Source: Angiostrongylus vasorum
Taxonomy: Eukaryota; Nematoda; Chromadorea; Rhabditida; Metastrongylidae
Assembly (NCBI GenBank): GCA_018806985.1
Contig: JADANN010000032.1
Location: 522,001 to 586,000, forward strand
DNA: 64,000 bases
Reading direction: 5' to 3'
Of this stretch, positions 12,079-30,009 are shown piece by piece; positions within the stretch are counted from its first letter, which is position 1, and each line of letters starts with the position of its first letter. The notes beneath the pieces were generated by a model, which saw only the letters and a program-made list of their open reading frames with translations, ran no database searches and was not told where the DNA came from. The translations under genes and the position numbers were made by a program.

Positions 12079-12448
12079 TCAGATTGGGCACCCTTGACGC
12101 GAAGTGGGATCTGGTAAGAGCCCTTCCTCTTTCAGTTTTCTCAACGCTGGTGTCCAGTGACTTTCGGGCAAATTTCGTATTTCGATCAGGTGTTTTTTAT
12201 ACTTCGGGTTGTTGTCCCTACGCCAAATACGTTCCATTTTTGTACATTGCCAAACCGCCTCGTCCCAGTATGAGCATCTACCAAACATTCTGCCTTAACA
12301 AGAATGAGGCATTATCGAGAATTCCTGTACTAGGCAACAGTGACGTAATGAAATCACCTATAGTGTTCTCGTCGTAGCATCTTTTTAGAAACTCAATGAG
12401 TACATTACACTCCTGAGTGTGAAGATGAGGCGAGAGATCCGGTAACAT
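12079..12448 (-). CDS. CMC2: COX assembly mitochondrial protein 2 homologue (CMC2)
   Basis: Two exons, 12448-12358 and 12293-12079, separated by a 64-nt intron (G|gtgatt ... ttaag|GC), give a 101-residue protein beginning MLPDLSPHLHTQECNVLI, which closely follows the start of human CMC2. It has the twin CX9C motif: Cys14/Cys24 and Cys37/Cys47, the four cysteines that form two disulphides in the mitochondrial intermembrane space via the MIA40 pathway. CMC2 proteins act in cytochrome c oxidase biogenesis. Spacing between the two motifs (12 residues) equals the human protein. The C-terminal part (RDNNPKYKKHLIEIRN onward) is longer than human CMC2 (about 79 residues), so a nematode-specific tail is likely. 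The start is chosen because it matches the family; TTTTTCAAGG just upstream could be a spliced-leader acceptor. Confidence 0.88.
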
Positions 12449-12714
12449 CCTTGAAAAACATTTCCCAGTAGTATAATATTGACATACACCTCCCAATAAT
12501 ATAATGCAGACATGACAGAGCCATATTTTATTTGATTAAAGCATCAATACGTCATAAAAGTATATTACGTAAAGGAAATCCTTTGAAAACAAAACCTTTG
12601 TAGTCGTGCAGGGTTCCGGAAATAAATCTAAGCGTGCTAAAATACTCTGGTAGTAGAAATAAACGAAATCGAAGTTCGTATTTCCACAAGGCAAGAGATC
12701 TATGTAGAATTTAC

Positions 12715-13040
12715 TCAGATGGCACGTCTTCACTGGTTGTGCGGGCCCCAGCACAATTTCCATTTTTTTCAGAGTTTTGCTGGCTTAGCCACTGTGGTTG
12801 CCTGGAGTTCCGAGGTCAGCTTAACCAAAGCCTGCCACACGTGGTCACCACCACAGGCCGCCTTTGTGGATCAGAGTGGGATTTGCCACCATGCGACTTT
12901 TTGATACCAGGACGGTAGTGGATCCTGGTACTGCTTTACTCTTAGTTGGGCTACGCTCTGCATTGCAACCCGACATCCAGGCACACCTTAAGGCTACGCT
13001 GAAGTGATAAACCGTTGGGAAGCTACATGGAACTGAACCT
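12715..13040 (-). repeat. short interspersed element, family C (LINE-tailed)
   Basis: Reverse orientation copy: begins with the complement of the tail (GATGGCACGTCTTCACTGGT, TGCGGGCCCCAGCACAA), then TTTGCTGGCTTAGCCACTG, GGATTTGCCACCATGCGAC and ends near TGATAAACCGTTGGGAAG. Located just upstream of CMC2. Confidence 0.7.
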
Positions 13041-13439
13041 GATAAAACCATGATTCAACAATTCGGAAGTTTTCCTAAGATATATAAAGACATAACGGTG
13101 GAAATCACTCCGGGATTTGACAATCAGAAAACAGACGAGCTATCGAGAAGACTTTTGATCACATAGAGAATCTGCGCTATCTACTTAAGCAAATTACAGT
13201 TTTACGCTCACCAGCAATAGAATGTCTACATCTCGCATGTGTGGTGCGAAAATTCATTGAACGGATTCTGTATGTGTATGATACAAATACAGGCTCAATT
13301 GCACAAGTTTGAGATTTACGCTGTGAAGACAACAACTACAAGACCCGCGTGGCAAAGTACTTAAATGAGCACAACGAAGCATTATATTAGACTGCGCATA
13401 AATAGGAGACGACCCAGTTCATGAAGAAGCCATGATGCG

Positions 13440-14090
13440 AAAGTGAACAAATTGAACTAGATGGCTTTCTGATTGCAGAGAACACCTCGTGCGTATGTCA
13501 TGTGCGATCAATGGTTATGGAGAACAACATGAAGGAGGTATTGGAGAGAATAAGGAGAGTAGCTTGGGCCGCATTCGTGCCTCTCAAAGAGGCCGCTGAC
13601 CAACTAAGACCCGAAACTCCGCGCTCACCATTCTGATTCAACAATTTTCCTAGAGCTGTGTTACGCCGCAGAAACATGGGCAAATAGTTCAACCATGTCA
13701 AGAACTGGGGACCACACACACAGCGCTTAGATTTATATCTTCTGAACTTTAACCAGTACTCATAATGCCCAATCGTAATACGCAGCTCATATTTTCGAGA
13801 TATAACATAATGGAAAGAAAAATATGAGAGATGGATAAGAAGAACAATGGAGTGGACTCCAAGGAAATGCAAGCGTCCTCTTACAAGACCGCCCAAAAGA
13901 TGAGCAGACCTATTCGTGGCTAACGTCTTCCATCTGCATTCTCAGATGGGAAAGATTTCAAGACCACGGAATGGCATCGCGAACGTACCCATGTTCGAAG
14001 CAGATCACCATCATGGACGACGATAGCGCGAAGAAGAAAATAATTACCAGTGAAGACGGGTCATCCAAGTATCCAAGTAGGTAAACATGC
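13440..14090 (+). mobile_element. RTE-type LINE 3' fragment with tail
   Basis: Translation gives MVMENNMKEVLERIRRVAWA and AADQLR, the post-RT region of the RTE LINE. This is followed by RRTMEWTPRKCKRPLTRPPK and a region ending EADHHHGRR. The 3' UTR reads ACCAGTGAAGACGGGTCATC followed by CAAGTATCCAAGTAGG, the tail shared with family C elements. 5'-truncated, with frameshifts, as is usual for dead LINE copies. The minus ORFs here are shadows. Confidence 0.75.
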
Positions 14091-14381
14091 CGTGGAACGG
14101 TCTTCATCAGCAAAAAAATATAAATGTTGTTTCTTGTTGTATACATTGTTTCAGTAGTACCCACAAAAAATACGGAACTTAAACACTCTAAATGAGAAGG
14201 TTTAAACTGCATGTAAAAAGTGCACATTGTATAAGTGCCATATTGTGATTAATACGACCCGCGACTTGTAAAAATTGCTATAAAAAGTACAATTTGTAAA
14301 CGGCGTTTACACCAGCGAAAGTTTGTGATAGTAAGAGTCGAGAATTCGTTAAATTTTCAAATACATACTATGTAAGAACAC

Positions 14382-14452
14382 AGTGACTGACTGACTGAAT
14401 GAATGAATGAATGAATGAATGAATGAATGAATGAATGAATGAATGAATGAAT
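14382..14452. repeat. (TGAA)n microsatellite
   Basis: About 14 uninterrupted TGAA units preceded by three TGAC units, beginning at TGACTGACTGACTGAA. The region on both sides (14091-14381 and 14453-14894) shows no gene. Confidence 0.95.
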
Positions 14453-14894
14453 GCGCATTGTGTCAATGTGCTTAGTCATTTTACATCCTCAAGCACATTT
14501 ACGCACTCCTTCTAGATGATATACAACCAGGTCGTGGCCACATGTCCCTAGGGGTCGAATTTCCATGTTATTTTCAGAAATATCAGAGAGCTTTTTTGTA
14601 CCCTCCTCACCAGCATCCGCTTCACTACAGAACTCAACCATGGCAGCGCATTCATTCCAAAAAAAGTCTTTTTTCTTAAATTGTGACGTGTAGAGCACAA
14701 TTTTAAACAGATCACACCTAATAGAATACCTTTGCTCAACAAGCTATCGGCTGCATATGAAAAGTAGAGAATAAAAACCTCGTGCGGCAAAATAATGTAA
14801 GAAATCGATGAAGCTTAGATGCACTGAACTTAATACCTAACGTTGTCGTTGTGTTGAATTGTTTAAAAATAGCTTCTTCTTGCCTGACCGCTGG

Positions 14895-15020
14895 TGTCTG
14901 CCTTCGTTTCGTCTTCCTCTCAGCCGTGTTACTGACCTATAGGTGCTATCAATAATCACCCGTCAACGGAATTTGGGAAGTACAAGTCGCCATTGAACCC
15001 AGTTAAGCTTAAGCTATGGT
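14895..15020 (-). repeat. SINE family B fragment, left arm of an inverted pair
   Basis: Contains CTCAGCCGTGTTACTGACC, TATAGGTGCTATCAATAATC and AACCCAGTTAAGCTTAAGC. It faces a plus-sense copy at 15095-15320, so the two can fold back on one another. Confidence 0.6.
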
Positions 15021-15094
15021 GAATATCACAATGTAATCACTTTTTTTCTAAAATTTACTTATCTGTTCTTTTCTAATTTATGGACACGTAAAGA

Positions 15095-15320
15095 AATGGT
15101 TAGATTGAGATCTATCGAACCCGTTGACTAGTGATTGCTGATAGCACCTATAGGTCAGTAACACGGTTGAGAGGAAGGCGAAGCGAAGAACTCGCACGAC
15201 GTGGTGGTGAACGCGTTGGCCCCCGGAAAGGGTAATAGTGTGTTCGATCCTCATCGTAAACACCTATGGCTCGGAGTTTTGCAAATATCTCAACATCATT
15301 ATGGTTATGTTTCACGTTAT
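15095..15320 (+). repeat. tRNA-derived SINE, family B
   Basis: Plus-sense copy. It starts with GTGATTGCTGATAGCACC and has TGGTGGTGAACGCGTTGGCC followed by GTGTGTTCGATCCTC, where the last segment is a B-box match. It ends with GGAGTTTTGCAAATATCTC. Forms an inverted repeat with 14895-15020. Confidence 0.7.
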
Positions 15321-15364
15321 ACTCTTCCATGAAAAAGAATAGGCAGTAAATGAAAAAAAAGATT

Positions 15365-15550
15365 ACACAGTCAATTTGTAGAAAATACTTTGCTCTATCG
15401 TTCTATGGGTATGAACGATATTTAGTGCGACTGTCCTTATGGTGCATCATAGAAAACAACTGTCAACGTCTAGAAGAGTCTTGCAACTTATGGGCCACTA
15501 TTTCAGTACTTTTTACATCCACACACTCTATACGAAGGTATAATTCACTG
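15365..15550 (+). repeat. dispersed repeat family E
   Basis: Shares TTTGCTCTATCGTTCTATG and the GTGCATCATAGAAAACA / TGTCAACGTCTAGAAGAG segments with the copies at 5.5, 34.9 and 39.6 kb. Non-coding. Confidence 0.5.
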
Positions 15551-17418
15551 TATCGAATAGAATTGAAATAGTAGTCGGTTAGCACACAAATTTTTTGGTT
15601 AGTGAACTCGTTCAGAAACCGGCTCTTTATATATTTCTGAGTACAGAATAGAGCTTTTTTTTCCACCAGCGCCCAACACAATATCTGTGTTCTACAGGCT
15701 ATCAATTGATTAAGAAACGTGTTAGTAAGTAGGCTTACATAGTAAAAATAAACCACTGGAAAAAAAATGAGACATAGGTGTCATGCCGGCTACTCCCACA
15801 AAACCATTATGACATTTATAGGTGTCACTCGTCGCGCGAGTGTTAAGGAGTCACAGTTATCCTAAGGAATAGGTTGGTATAAAACTATATAAAAAAGAGG
15901 AAATATATTCAACGTATGTTACGAAACCTACAAAGGAGGAGGAATCTTAAATGGACGCTGGATGAGATTTTTTTCGTTAAACCCTAGTGTTTATATGTCC
16001 CAAAAATGTACAGACAGACATAAAACACAAAATACAAACTATTTAAGAAAAAGGAATGAGCGAAAGAAGTGTGTTGGAAAACGAACTATGGAACAAAAAA
16101 ACACAGGAAAGGGAAGTGGCGATTCCGTTTGTAAGAAGTGAACAAATCTGACGAATCATATGGACCACATAAATCATTATGATGCCTGTTGAAAAATTGT
16201 TCTCGATGATTTCTCCTCCCTTATAACTTTTTTATTATCATTTTTTGCATTCACTCGATAGCTTCGTCAGACAGTTGCTGTGACAAATGTAGTCTTGTAT
16301 TCTAGCCTCGTAAAAAAGGATAAAGCTCTTGGTGTTGATTAATCCGAGGTGGTGCCTTACCGATGTATCGAGCCAGTGCTGCTATCCGCCCGGACAGGTC
16401 TGGTACCAATTTGCCTAGCCCGAAGGGATGGAGGGGTTGGTGGGCCTGGGGATCGTCCCCATGTGTATTGCAGGGAGCCTCCGACCACGGCTCTACAAGC
16501 ACCCCCCTGGCCTCATAATTCACTAGAAACTATCGAATTAGTTCCTTCATCAAGCTGACACAGACTCTTACTAATGAAGGATCTCTGCTGGTGAAACACA
16601 TCACAGAAGAGGAAGGAACAAAGCTTTCTTTGCTAACATAAATATATATATATATATTTATTTATTTATATATATCAGTTCAACAGCGACTCATTGTCTC
16701 ATCGAAAAAATGAGGAAGAAAAGGAATATTGGCTACGACTATGCCATTCGACTTTCCTTTTACAATTTGAAGGTGCAGGTATTGGTTTCAATGCAGTCTG
16801 CAATCGGGGAAAAACGACGTGTCGATACGAATGTGTAAAATAACATAAAAGAGCTGTACAAGATAACAGATTTAAAATCATATTTATGAAGATGTCCAGT
16901 GTGAGAAGAGCTTTCTGCATGAGATTCTATCCAAACTTTGGTGTTATCCTTACGACATTTGGTTGGGGGTCAATCTTTAACTATAGTTGGCATGGTAAAT
17001 TACGAAGTAACTAACTGCTTCATACAGGTTATTTGAAGGCAAACCAGTTATTACGTTGACGGATTTCTTCCAATATCAACAACAAAACATCGAAACCTAA
17101 AAATACGCATGACAACAATTGTGAAGCAACACGCCCTACAAAACCGTAAAACAAGCCTAAACCTATTAACCAACAAAGGACACTTTACAGTAGAAAAGAG
17201 CAAAAAATCCAATAAGTCGGTATAGACCTGACAGCGACAGTCAGAGGAAGAATGACCATCTAATAAAAATATGCGACTTCCTAAATATGAACTGCTTTCC
17301 TAACCTGTTTAAATCCACGCTAGTGTAAAAATAGGGGGTATTTCAATCATATAACAGCGTAAAAATTTCTTATTATTGACACAGAAAACAGAACATTTTC
17401 AGAAAAGGAAAAGGGTAA
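15551..17418. other. intergenic, one SINE, otherwise nothing recognised
   Basis: A partial family A SINE lies at about 16316-16510 (minus sense; TACCGATGTATCGAGCCAG and the complement of GGGGATCGTCCCC-type B-box region are visible). An AT microsatellite sits at 16638-16672. The remainder has no exon I can support and is the region downstream of the coq-8 stop codon. Confidence 0.4.
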
Positions 17419-20400
17419 TTACGAAGCCCTTTCTGAATATTCTGCCGGTCTATCAATGTTGATATCTTCTCCATCCTCATTAAATATGTAGCTATCGTAA
17501 ATTTCGTTAAAAAGACCACCACATGAAACAACTGCCTTCAACTTTGTCGCTAATAAGTACGAGCCGGAAAGTTTGCGATGTAACGAATAGATCTCTTCGG
17601 GAGGTGATGTTAATCTGAAATAGCTTATATATACATATGTATATCTATACATATATATGTACATACATATATATGCACGTATAGATACACAACTACTCAC
17701 CTGTGTTCTAACATGACAGGTATGAGCTTATGTATACGCTGTGTAACGCTCTGTCGAGAAAAGTCATATGGATGACTGCTTGTCAACGTCTCTCCCATGA
17801 TCAAAACTGATTCTACATGAGCACTTTCCATTACAGATGACTCGTACCCAGTTAGAAAACCGATCTCTCGCGACATCCTTGAATCAAATAAAACATTCTG
17901 ATCTGCAAAATAGGATCAACTTAAATAGCTCGCACGGCCAATAATGTAAATTAGTGAGGTTTTAGGCATAATCCTTATCACCGGACCTAGATTGGAAAAA
18001 GCGCCGTAAAAATAGCCAACTTCATGCCTTTAGCCATGACCCTTGTGTTCATACGAGGTAATTTGCAGTGAATTTGGTGTATTGTCCTTCCGGTTGTTTC
18101 CTTTCCCATACAAAAATTTCCTCCGGTTCCTTTTATATCAAAACAATATCCTCTACATCATAGAAATATCAAACGTCGCCTAAAAAAGGTTACTCCCTAC
18201 ACCTACAATTCTAAGAAAAAAAAGACAGCTTTTGGTAATTTCACATGTTGTTTGACTTGAGCTCCTCACCAATTCCTTATCTTTTGTACCAACGGGAAAT
18301 ATATGGCATGTTCCAGGTAAGAAAGGTACTAAGGACACTTTTTAATTTATTTTACATGACTAGTAATCAAATCTACTGTACGTATCCCAGTTCTTGGGTT
18401 CGATTCGTTTTTCTTCGTACACATCGTCCACAATGGTTTTCTAACATTTCGAGTGTTGCTTCAGCTGCTGCTTGTAGATTTCGGCTTCTTTATGAATTCG
18501 TAGAATTCCGGTCGAGTAAATCCTCTTTGTGATTTTGGAGATAGCCGCGCTAAGGCGTTCCGACGTGGACTGAAGGGGAGCGTTGGGACGGAAATGGAAC
18601 AATGCCTTTGGCCTCCTCATCAACAGCATCACTACCCACTGCGCTATCTCCACCCCCACTAAGCCGACTATGCTACACAAATGCAAAACGCGACTACCAT
18701 GAGGATTTCTCGGCTGCTGTGCACGTAAAATAATACCACACGTTATTGCTAATGAGGAGGCTCGATGTTTCTGTTAAGGGTGACTCTGCGTGGCGAAAAA
18801 TTAGGATGCCCAGCTTCAAAGGAAAGTGGGGAGTGAAACTTTATATACTTACTCAATTATCTTCCCAGTGTCCCCATCTGATGCTGCTTTGATTAGTTTC
18901 ATATACCGGTCAACGAACTTCTTGCTGTATGAGCGAGATGCTCCAAAATCCAGCAAAACCATACGCGGACCACCCGAAACTGGATGGACTCCTAAGAAGA
19001 AATTCGACCAATTCGGATCTGTTTGCATAAACCTCCAAACGAATATCTGACAAAGTATGATAGAAGTCAGTTGATAATGCCATAGTAAACAGAGTATTAA
19101 CAAAGAAGAATCCGTCAATCAAAAAAATACCTCACGAAGGCACAATTCAATGAACTTTCCAGCAATGTAGTCGCGAACGACTTGCGGCTCATTCACGCAT
19201 TTGTCAACAGGTTCTCCGATAATGTGTTCAGCTGTTATGACGCGGTTCGTTGTAAGACACTCCACGACCCAGAAAAGGAAGATTACAGAGTGATGAACGT
19301 AAAACATCCAATCATATGATAAGCCAGTGTCTCAGTCAACTTTCAGCTTCAGCCGACAAGGGATAAAGCATTCAGTATTGATCGATCTGCGGGTACTACA
19401 GAGCAACTTTGTTGCCTTGTTCGCGCCCCGCTTCAAATGATGCAATAGAGAAACATATTTGCAACAATGAGAATGCATGAATGCTTACATATTACACAAA
19501 CCTCGGGTACATAGAAGTCTTCTGAATCAGCAAGAAGCTCACGGAACTTCTGCATAGCCCGAGCCTCTCTCATGTAGTCACATTCCTCAGCAAGCTCTTT
19601 ACGTGCGACCTCCACGAACTTCTCCAAGAATAGTCCTTTAGGGAAAATACCTCCTACTGATAATATAGAAACAAGGTTATTAATATCCGAATCGATTCCT
19701 AAATAAGAGATCCGTTACACTTAGGAAAATGAGATATTGCGATGCGAAAACAAAAAACAAGCGAAATTCAAAAAAACACGCTAATATATAACTTCTGCAA
19801 CTCCAGGATACTGGATTTTCACGGCCACTTTTCGTCCATCTAACAGAACAGCTCGATGAACCTAAATGACTAAGACTAGTCTAAAACTACGGAATAGAAA
19901 TGTTCAAACTGGAGCATTCGGCATAACGGTATCAGACAAAAAAGAAGGTAATTTGTAAACTGAAGATTTGGTTAAAATGGCAGCTAAACATACCAATAAA
20001 GATAGATGCTTCAATAAAGGAAGGATAAAGCTCTCGGCACTGATCAATCCCTGAGGGATGTACCACGCATCCGACTTCACTAAGCAACAATGGAGGTGAC
20101 CGAATGCATGTCTGGCCTATACACTGATTCGTGGTGACCTATCGATGTATCGAGCCAGTGCTGCTATCCTCCTAGACAAGTCTGGTTGGAGTTTGCCGAT
20201 ACTGGAGGGATGCAGGGCTTAGTGGGCCAGCAGCGCGAGGGTCGATCCCACATGTGTTGCAAGGCACCTCCGATTACTGCGCCACGCGCCCCCCACATAC
20301 TCTTCAGTACCATTACTATATAAAGCATAGATGTCCAAGTATACATATAATGCACCTGTCCTATAGAAGCCGCTGCAAATGGACGATCTTCGAATGAAGA

Positions 20401-21516
20401 GAAACGCGCTCTCCAATCCTCACCAAACGATGCGACCATTTGTTTCTCCACCTGGCGTCTGGGCATGAAGTCTGCACTTTGCCGAACTCGCTCGAATATT
20501 TCTAGAAGGTAAGCTGGAACAGTATCAGGATCTTGTATTGAAAGCATCTGACCAAGTTTGAGAGCAGCTCCTCTTACCCGACATAAAGTCTGGACGATAC
20601 GATCAGCGTTTGCAGAGGAAAGAAAAGGGTTTCGAGATAGTCCCTCGGCAATCTGTGAGCCACCAAACGACAATGTCCTACGAGTAACCTCAGCTGCAGC
20701 CCCGCCAGCGAGTCCAACTGCCAGTCTTCCGAACGATGCGAGCCGGCCGATTCTCGTTGATGGGACCCTGGTTTCTCTACTTTTCAACAATGCATCCGTA
20801 GTTTCTTCAGATTTAATACTGTAATTGATTGGAAGTTTAGGTCTATAGACGACACTCGGCTTGACAGAAATCTTCTTCTCCGCCTCCATATCACCAACAG
20901 ATTTCGCTGCATTTATAAGGAATTCCTTTTCTTCTGACGTAAGACCATTGTCTAGTAATGCACCGGTTGTCGTCCTCGAGGTATTCTTCAAGTCCGCGGA
21001 TTCTGAACCCTCAAAACGATCCTTTTCTTGTGCTATTGATCCAAGCCGTTGAAGATTCGGTAGTGGGAGATTAGGTAACGAAAGCACTCCTTTCGAGACT
21101 AACTCAGCCACTTTTTTAAGCTCAGAGATTATGCTACTGCTGAAATCCCGTTGAGAAGCGTAGACTTTCTCACCAGTAGGTGATACAATGTAGCCACCGT
21201 CTCCAGGAAAAGCGCCCTGAGATGCCAGTTCTGCAAATGTTCGAATTCCAACAGCAACAATGTTAGCTCGTTGTAAGATATCCCTGGTAGTTTCAGCCAA
21301 CTTTGTTGACGAAGATGACGAGTGTTGGGGATCTAAGGGGTCGATCACAGTCCCTCCCATAACTGCCTTACGTAGACATGCCCTATAGAAACCTTCTTCG
21401 AGTCTTCTACCTTCATAACCAAGTTGACTGCGGAAAATCAATTGCACTCCTCGAAATATCGGTCCGATTTCATCACGGCACCACCTGAGTGTGGATGTTG
21501 ATGCCCTAACCGACAT
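17419..21516 (-). CDS. coq-8: COQ8/ADCK3 atypical kinase of coenzyme Q biosynthesis
   Basis: Seven minus-strand exons: 21516-20356, 19861-19793, 19698-19502, 19259-19131, 19046-18853, 17877-17701, 17614-17419 (stop); about 707 residues, against 647 for human ADCK3. COQ8 is a mitochondrial-matrix UbiB-family ATPase/kinase that keeps the ubiquinone-synthesis complex active. Diagnostic features: the KxGQ motif (KLGQ, about residues 320-323) inside [18 protein letters not shown], the Ala-rich loop AAASIGQ at the end of exon 1, [10 protein letters not shown] (catalytic Lys), [12 protein letters not shown], and the metal-binding [10 protein letters not shown]. The N-terminal about 240 residues are poorly conserved and should hold a targeting signal. 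Two junctions are imperfect: exon 2 to 3 lacks one base, and exon 4 lacks a good acceptor (see findings). The start codon directly follows TTTTCAG. Confidence 0.95.
20024..20296 (-). repeat. tRNA-derived SINE, family A, in coq-8 intron 1
   Basis: In plus orientation: GGATAAAGCTCTCGGCACTG, CCTATCGATGTATCGAGCC and, at the right end, the complement of the tRNA-like head (GCGAGGGTCGATCCCACATG, GCGCCACGCGCCCCC). Sits in the 494-nt intron 1 of coq-8 in the same strand sense as the gene. Single-exon ORFs that extend from coq-8 exon 1 into it are false. Confidence 0.75.
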
Positions 21517-21523
21517 CTGAAAA
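21517..21523 (-). promoter_or_regulatory. probable spliced-leader acceptor of coq-8
   Basis: On the minus strand ATTTTCAG lies immediately before the ATG. In nematodes this arrangement usually marks trans-splicing of a spliced leader to the first coding exon. An ordinary intron with an upstream non-coding exon is the alternative. Confidence 0.55.
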
Positions 21524-21963
21524 TGACTTCATCAATAGACAGAATGCACACTTGTTTATTAGTTGCAAACAATATATCGATGGAATCTGTCCGAATTGAC
21601 GCCCTTACTAGGCAACTGAAAGGCTGTAATCTAGGAAACTAACGAAAGGACAGCGTATGCACTCGATGGAATCCAAAGTAGCCAGAAAACTTTAAACTAA
21701 CTCTTTTCTTCTAGAAATACGTGGATACAAGATATGAATATGCATAGGACATTACAAACGGTTCTTTCAAACCAATACATTGCAACCAACCACCAACTGA
21801 TGACGGTATAATAACGTGGACTAATCACAATACAACTACGCATAATATTATTAGAGCACGTTTATTCAAGCTGGTTTCTTTTTTCGAAGCTTTCTACGTT
21901 TTACGATCTGCGACTTTACGATCTCTGCGATTTCACGGTTTTCAATACAAATCCGAAGTTGCT
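21524..21963. promoter_or_regulatory. shared upstream region of coq-8 and rnf-113
   Basis: The two genes diverge across about 450 bp free of repeats, so this stretch should carry both promoters. For rnf-113 a possible acceptor is TTCTTTTTTCGAAG at about 21877-21890. I see no TATA box or named transcription-factor site that I would defend. Confidence 0.5.
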
Positions 21964-28388
<6,425 letters not shown>

Positions 28389-28734
28389 TGACAAGAGATG
28401 CACATACCTCCGCTTTCACCTTCGTAATTCCTTAAAACTGAAAAGCTGTTGATCTGTTTGCCTTCTTTTCCTTGGTCAGTTTTTAGAGCACATTGTGCGT
28501 TTTTTCCCAAGGTTTTCTCATTGAAATGTAATATTAACATTGTCCAGGAGGCGATTCCTAGCAGTTTGTGTGTATATAATTTCCATTCATCCACTTTTTA
28601 TTTGCATTGTGGTTGACATCGGCATTGTTCTTGTTTTATTTAATGTCAGAACATAATGAAAACTTTTTGAGGTTTATGAGATAAAAAAACTGCGGATGTT
28701 AGGTATCAACGAAATCGAATAAGCTGCAACGCAT

Positions 28735-29112
28735 ACCTCCCAACGGTTTACCGCCTCCTCATCGTGCCTGGGAGGTGTTCCTGGGTGTCGAACTGCGATG
28801 TGCCGCGAGGTGATTCGTCCCTCCAGCAGAGTCTTTCAAGCCGAGAAGGAGTCTGGCATTTCCATCAGAAAGCCTAGTTAAGAGTAAACGAACACTAAAA
28901 CCCACCACCGTCTTTGTGTCAAAGTCGCATGGTGGCAAATCTCCCTCTGATCCACAAGGGCCTGTGGTGGTGAAGACCTAGCACAGACTGGCCAGGCTGA
29001 CCTCGGGATTCCAGGGTACCACAATAGCTTAACCAGCAAATCTCCGAAAAATGGAGGTTATGCTGGAACCCGCACAACCAGTGAGGATGGGTTGTTCAAG
29101 TACCAAGTAAGT
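28735..29112 (+). repeat. short interspersed element, family C (LINE-tailed)
   Basis: Full-length plus-sense copy: CCTCCCAACGGTTTACCGCC, GTGGCAAATCTCCCTCTG, CCGAAAAATGGAGGTTATG and the tail CAACCAGTGAGGATGG, TTCAAGTACCAAGTAAGTAA. Lies 350 bp downstream of rnf-113; 28389-28734 holds the presumed 3' UTR and nothing else recognised. Confidence 0.75.
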
Positions 29113-29780
29113 AAGCATAACGCATAACTGCCAGCATAGGTCATATAAGGCTCATGCGTACTCGGAAATTGGTTGCATATCTGAACTACAAAGTAAACTT
29201 CTAGGTGGTCTATGAATATATGTATTTCAACTATTCAGTGTTTCTTTACTTTATACAGCTTACACGAGGTTGCTACGAACTTTTTATTCGGCTGACGTTT
29301 CGGCACCACTTCTGCGGAGCCGTAGTGATACGAGTCGACAGGCCACAGCTGTTCGTCATTGCGATGTGTGTCACCGTTGTCATATCAATTCTAATCTTTT
29401 TGAGTAGATCGTCGCTCATGTGAAGTGATATCACTCAGTAGTTTTCTTCTACACAGGACGGTTGTTGATTGGCTGATTGTCCGTTAACAAAAATTTATTT
29501 TTCTTCGGACGATCCTGCAGCAGTACTAAATTAGCTAGCACTCAGCATGGTAATAACTTTCTGAACTGACTTTCGCTTAGCTTAGGCTGAATAATCAATG
29601 TATTTCTTTGGAATGTATCCAGATTTTGTTTTCCGACAACCTCATGTAAGCTGAACAGTCAGTCTAACGAAGTATACCATTTATCTATCTCGAGTTTAAG
29701 TGAAAATCGGTTTAGAGAAGTATATCTCAAATGGTAGTGAATTTAACAGCTAAAATAAAAACCACTGGAAACTTTTTCAG
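29113..29780. other. intergenic with a decayed hammerhead-like motif
   Basis: At about 29289-29331 the minus strand keeps GCCGAAACGTCAGCCG but CTGANGA has become CCGCAGA. The rest is unassigned. Confidence 0.4.
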
Positions 29781-29987
29781 ATCTTTTCAACAAGTTGCTT
29801 CCCGTACTCGATCTTGAGGTTGTTTCAAACCCACAAGTGGCCTTTTGGAGTCTACAAGGTTCATATTTCAATTTGGACGCGATGATATCAAGCTTATCAA
29901 GCTTGCGTTGCGAAGGTGATCAGATCAAACCAGATAGTTCTCCGATTGCACAGATCACCTCGTATTTATCTTGGGCGTTTAATGAAC
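29781..29987 (+). CDS. orphan exon-like ORF, no recognised product
   Basis: Bounded by a strong acceptor (ACTTTTTCAG) and a plausible donor (AAC|gtgaga), 207 nt, symmetric phase 1-1. The frame encodes LFNKLLPVLDLEVV, AFWSLQGSYFNLDAM and ITSYLSWAFNE, which has the look of a conserved helical repeat protein rather than of the LINE that starts next to it at about 30010. No partner exons found on either side. It may be a remnant of a lost gene, a piece carried by a transposon, or one exon of a gene I failed to assemble. Confidence 0.3.
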
Positions 29988-30009
29988 GTGAGAAACAACA
30001 TGAAGAAGG

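Noticed and set aside
20164..20355. Extension of coq-8 exon 1 to 450 codons
   Set aside because: The conserved frame leaves at CAG|gtgcat (20356); the remaining codons run into intron and a SINE.
6080..21516. Operon of the unnamed gene, CMC2 and coq-8 (all minus strand)
   Set aside because: Gaps of 4 to 5 kb filled with repeats are far larger than nematode operon spacing, and coq-8 looks like it has its own leader site.
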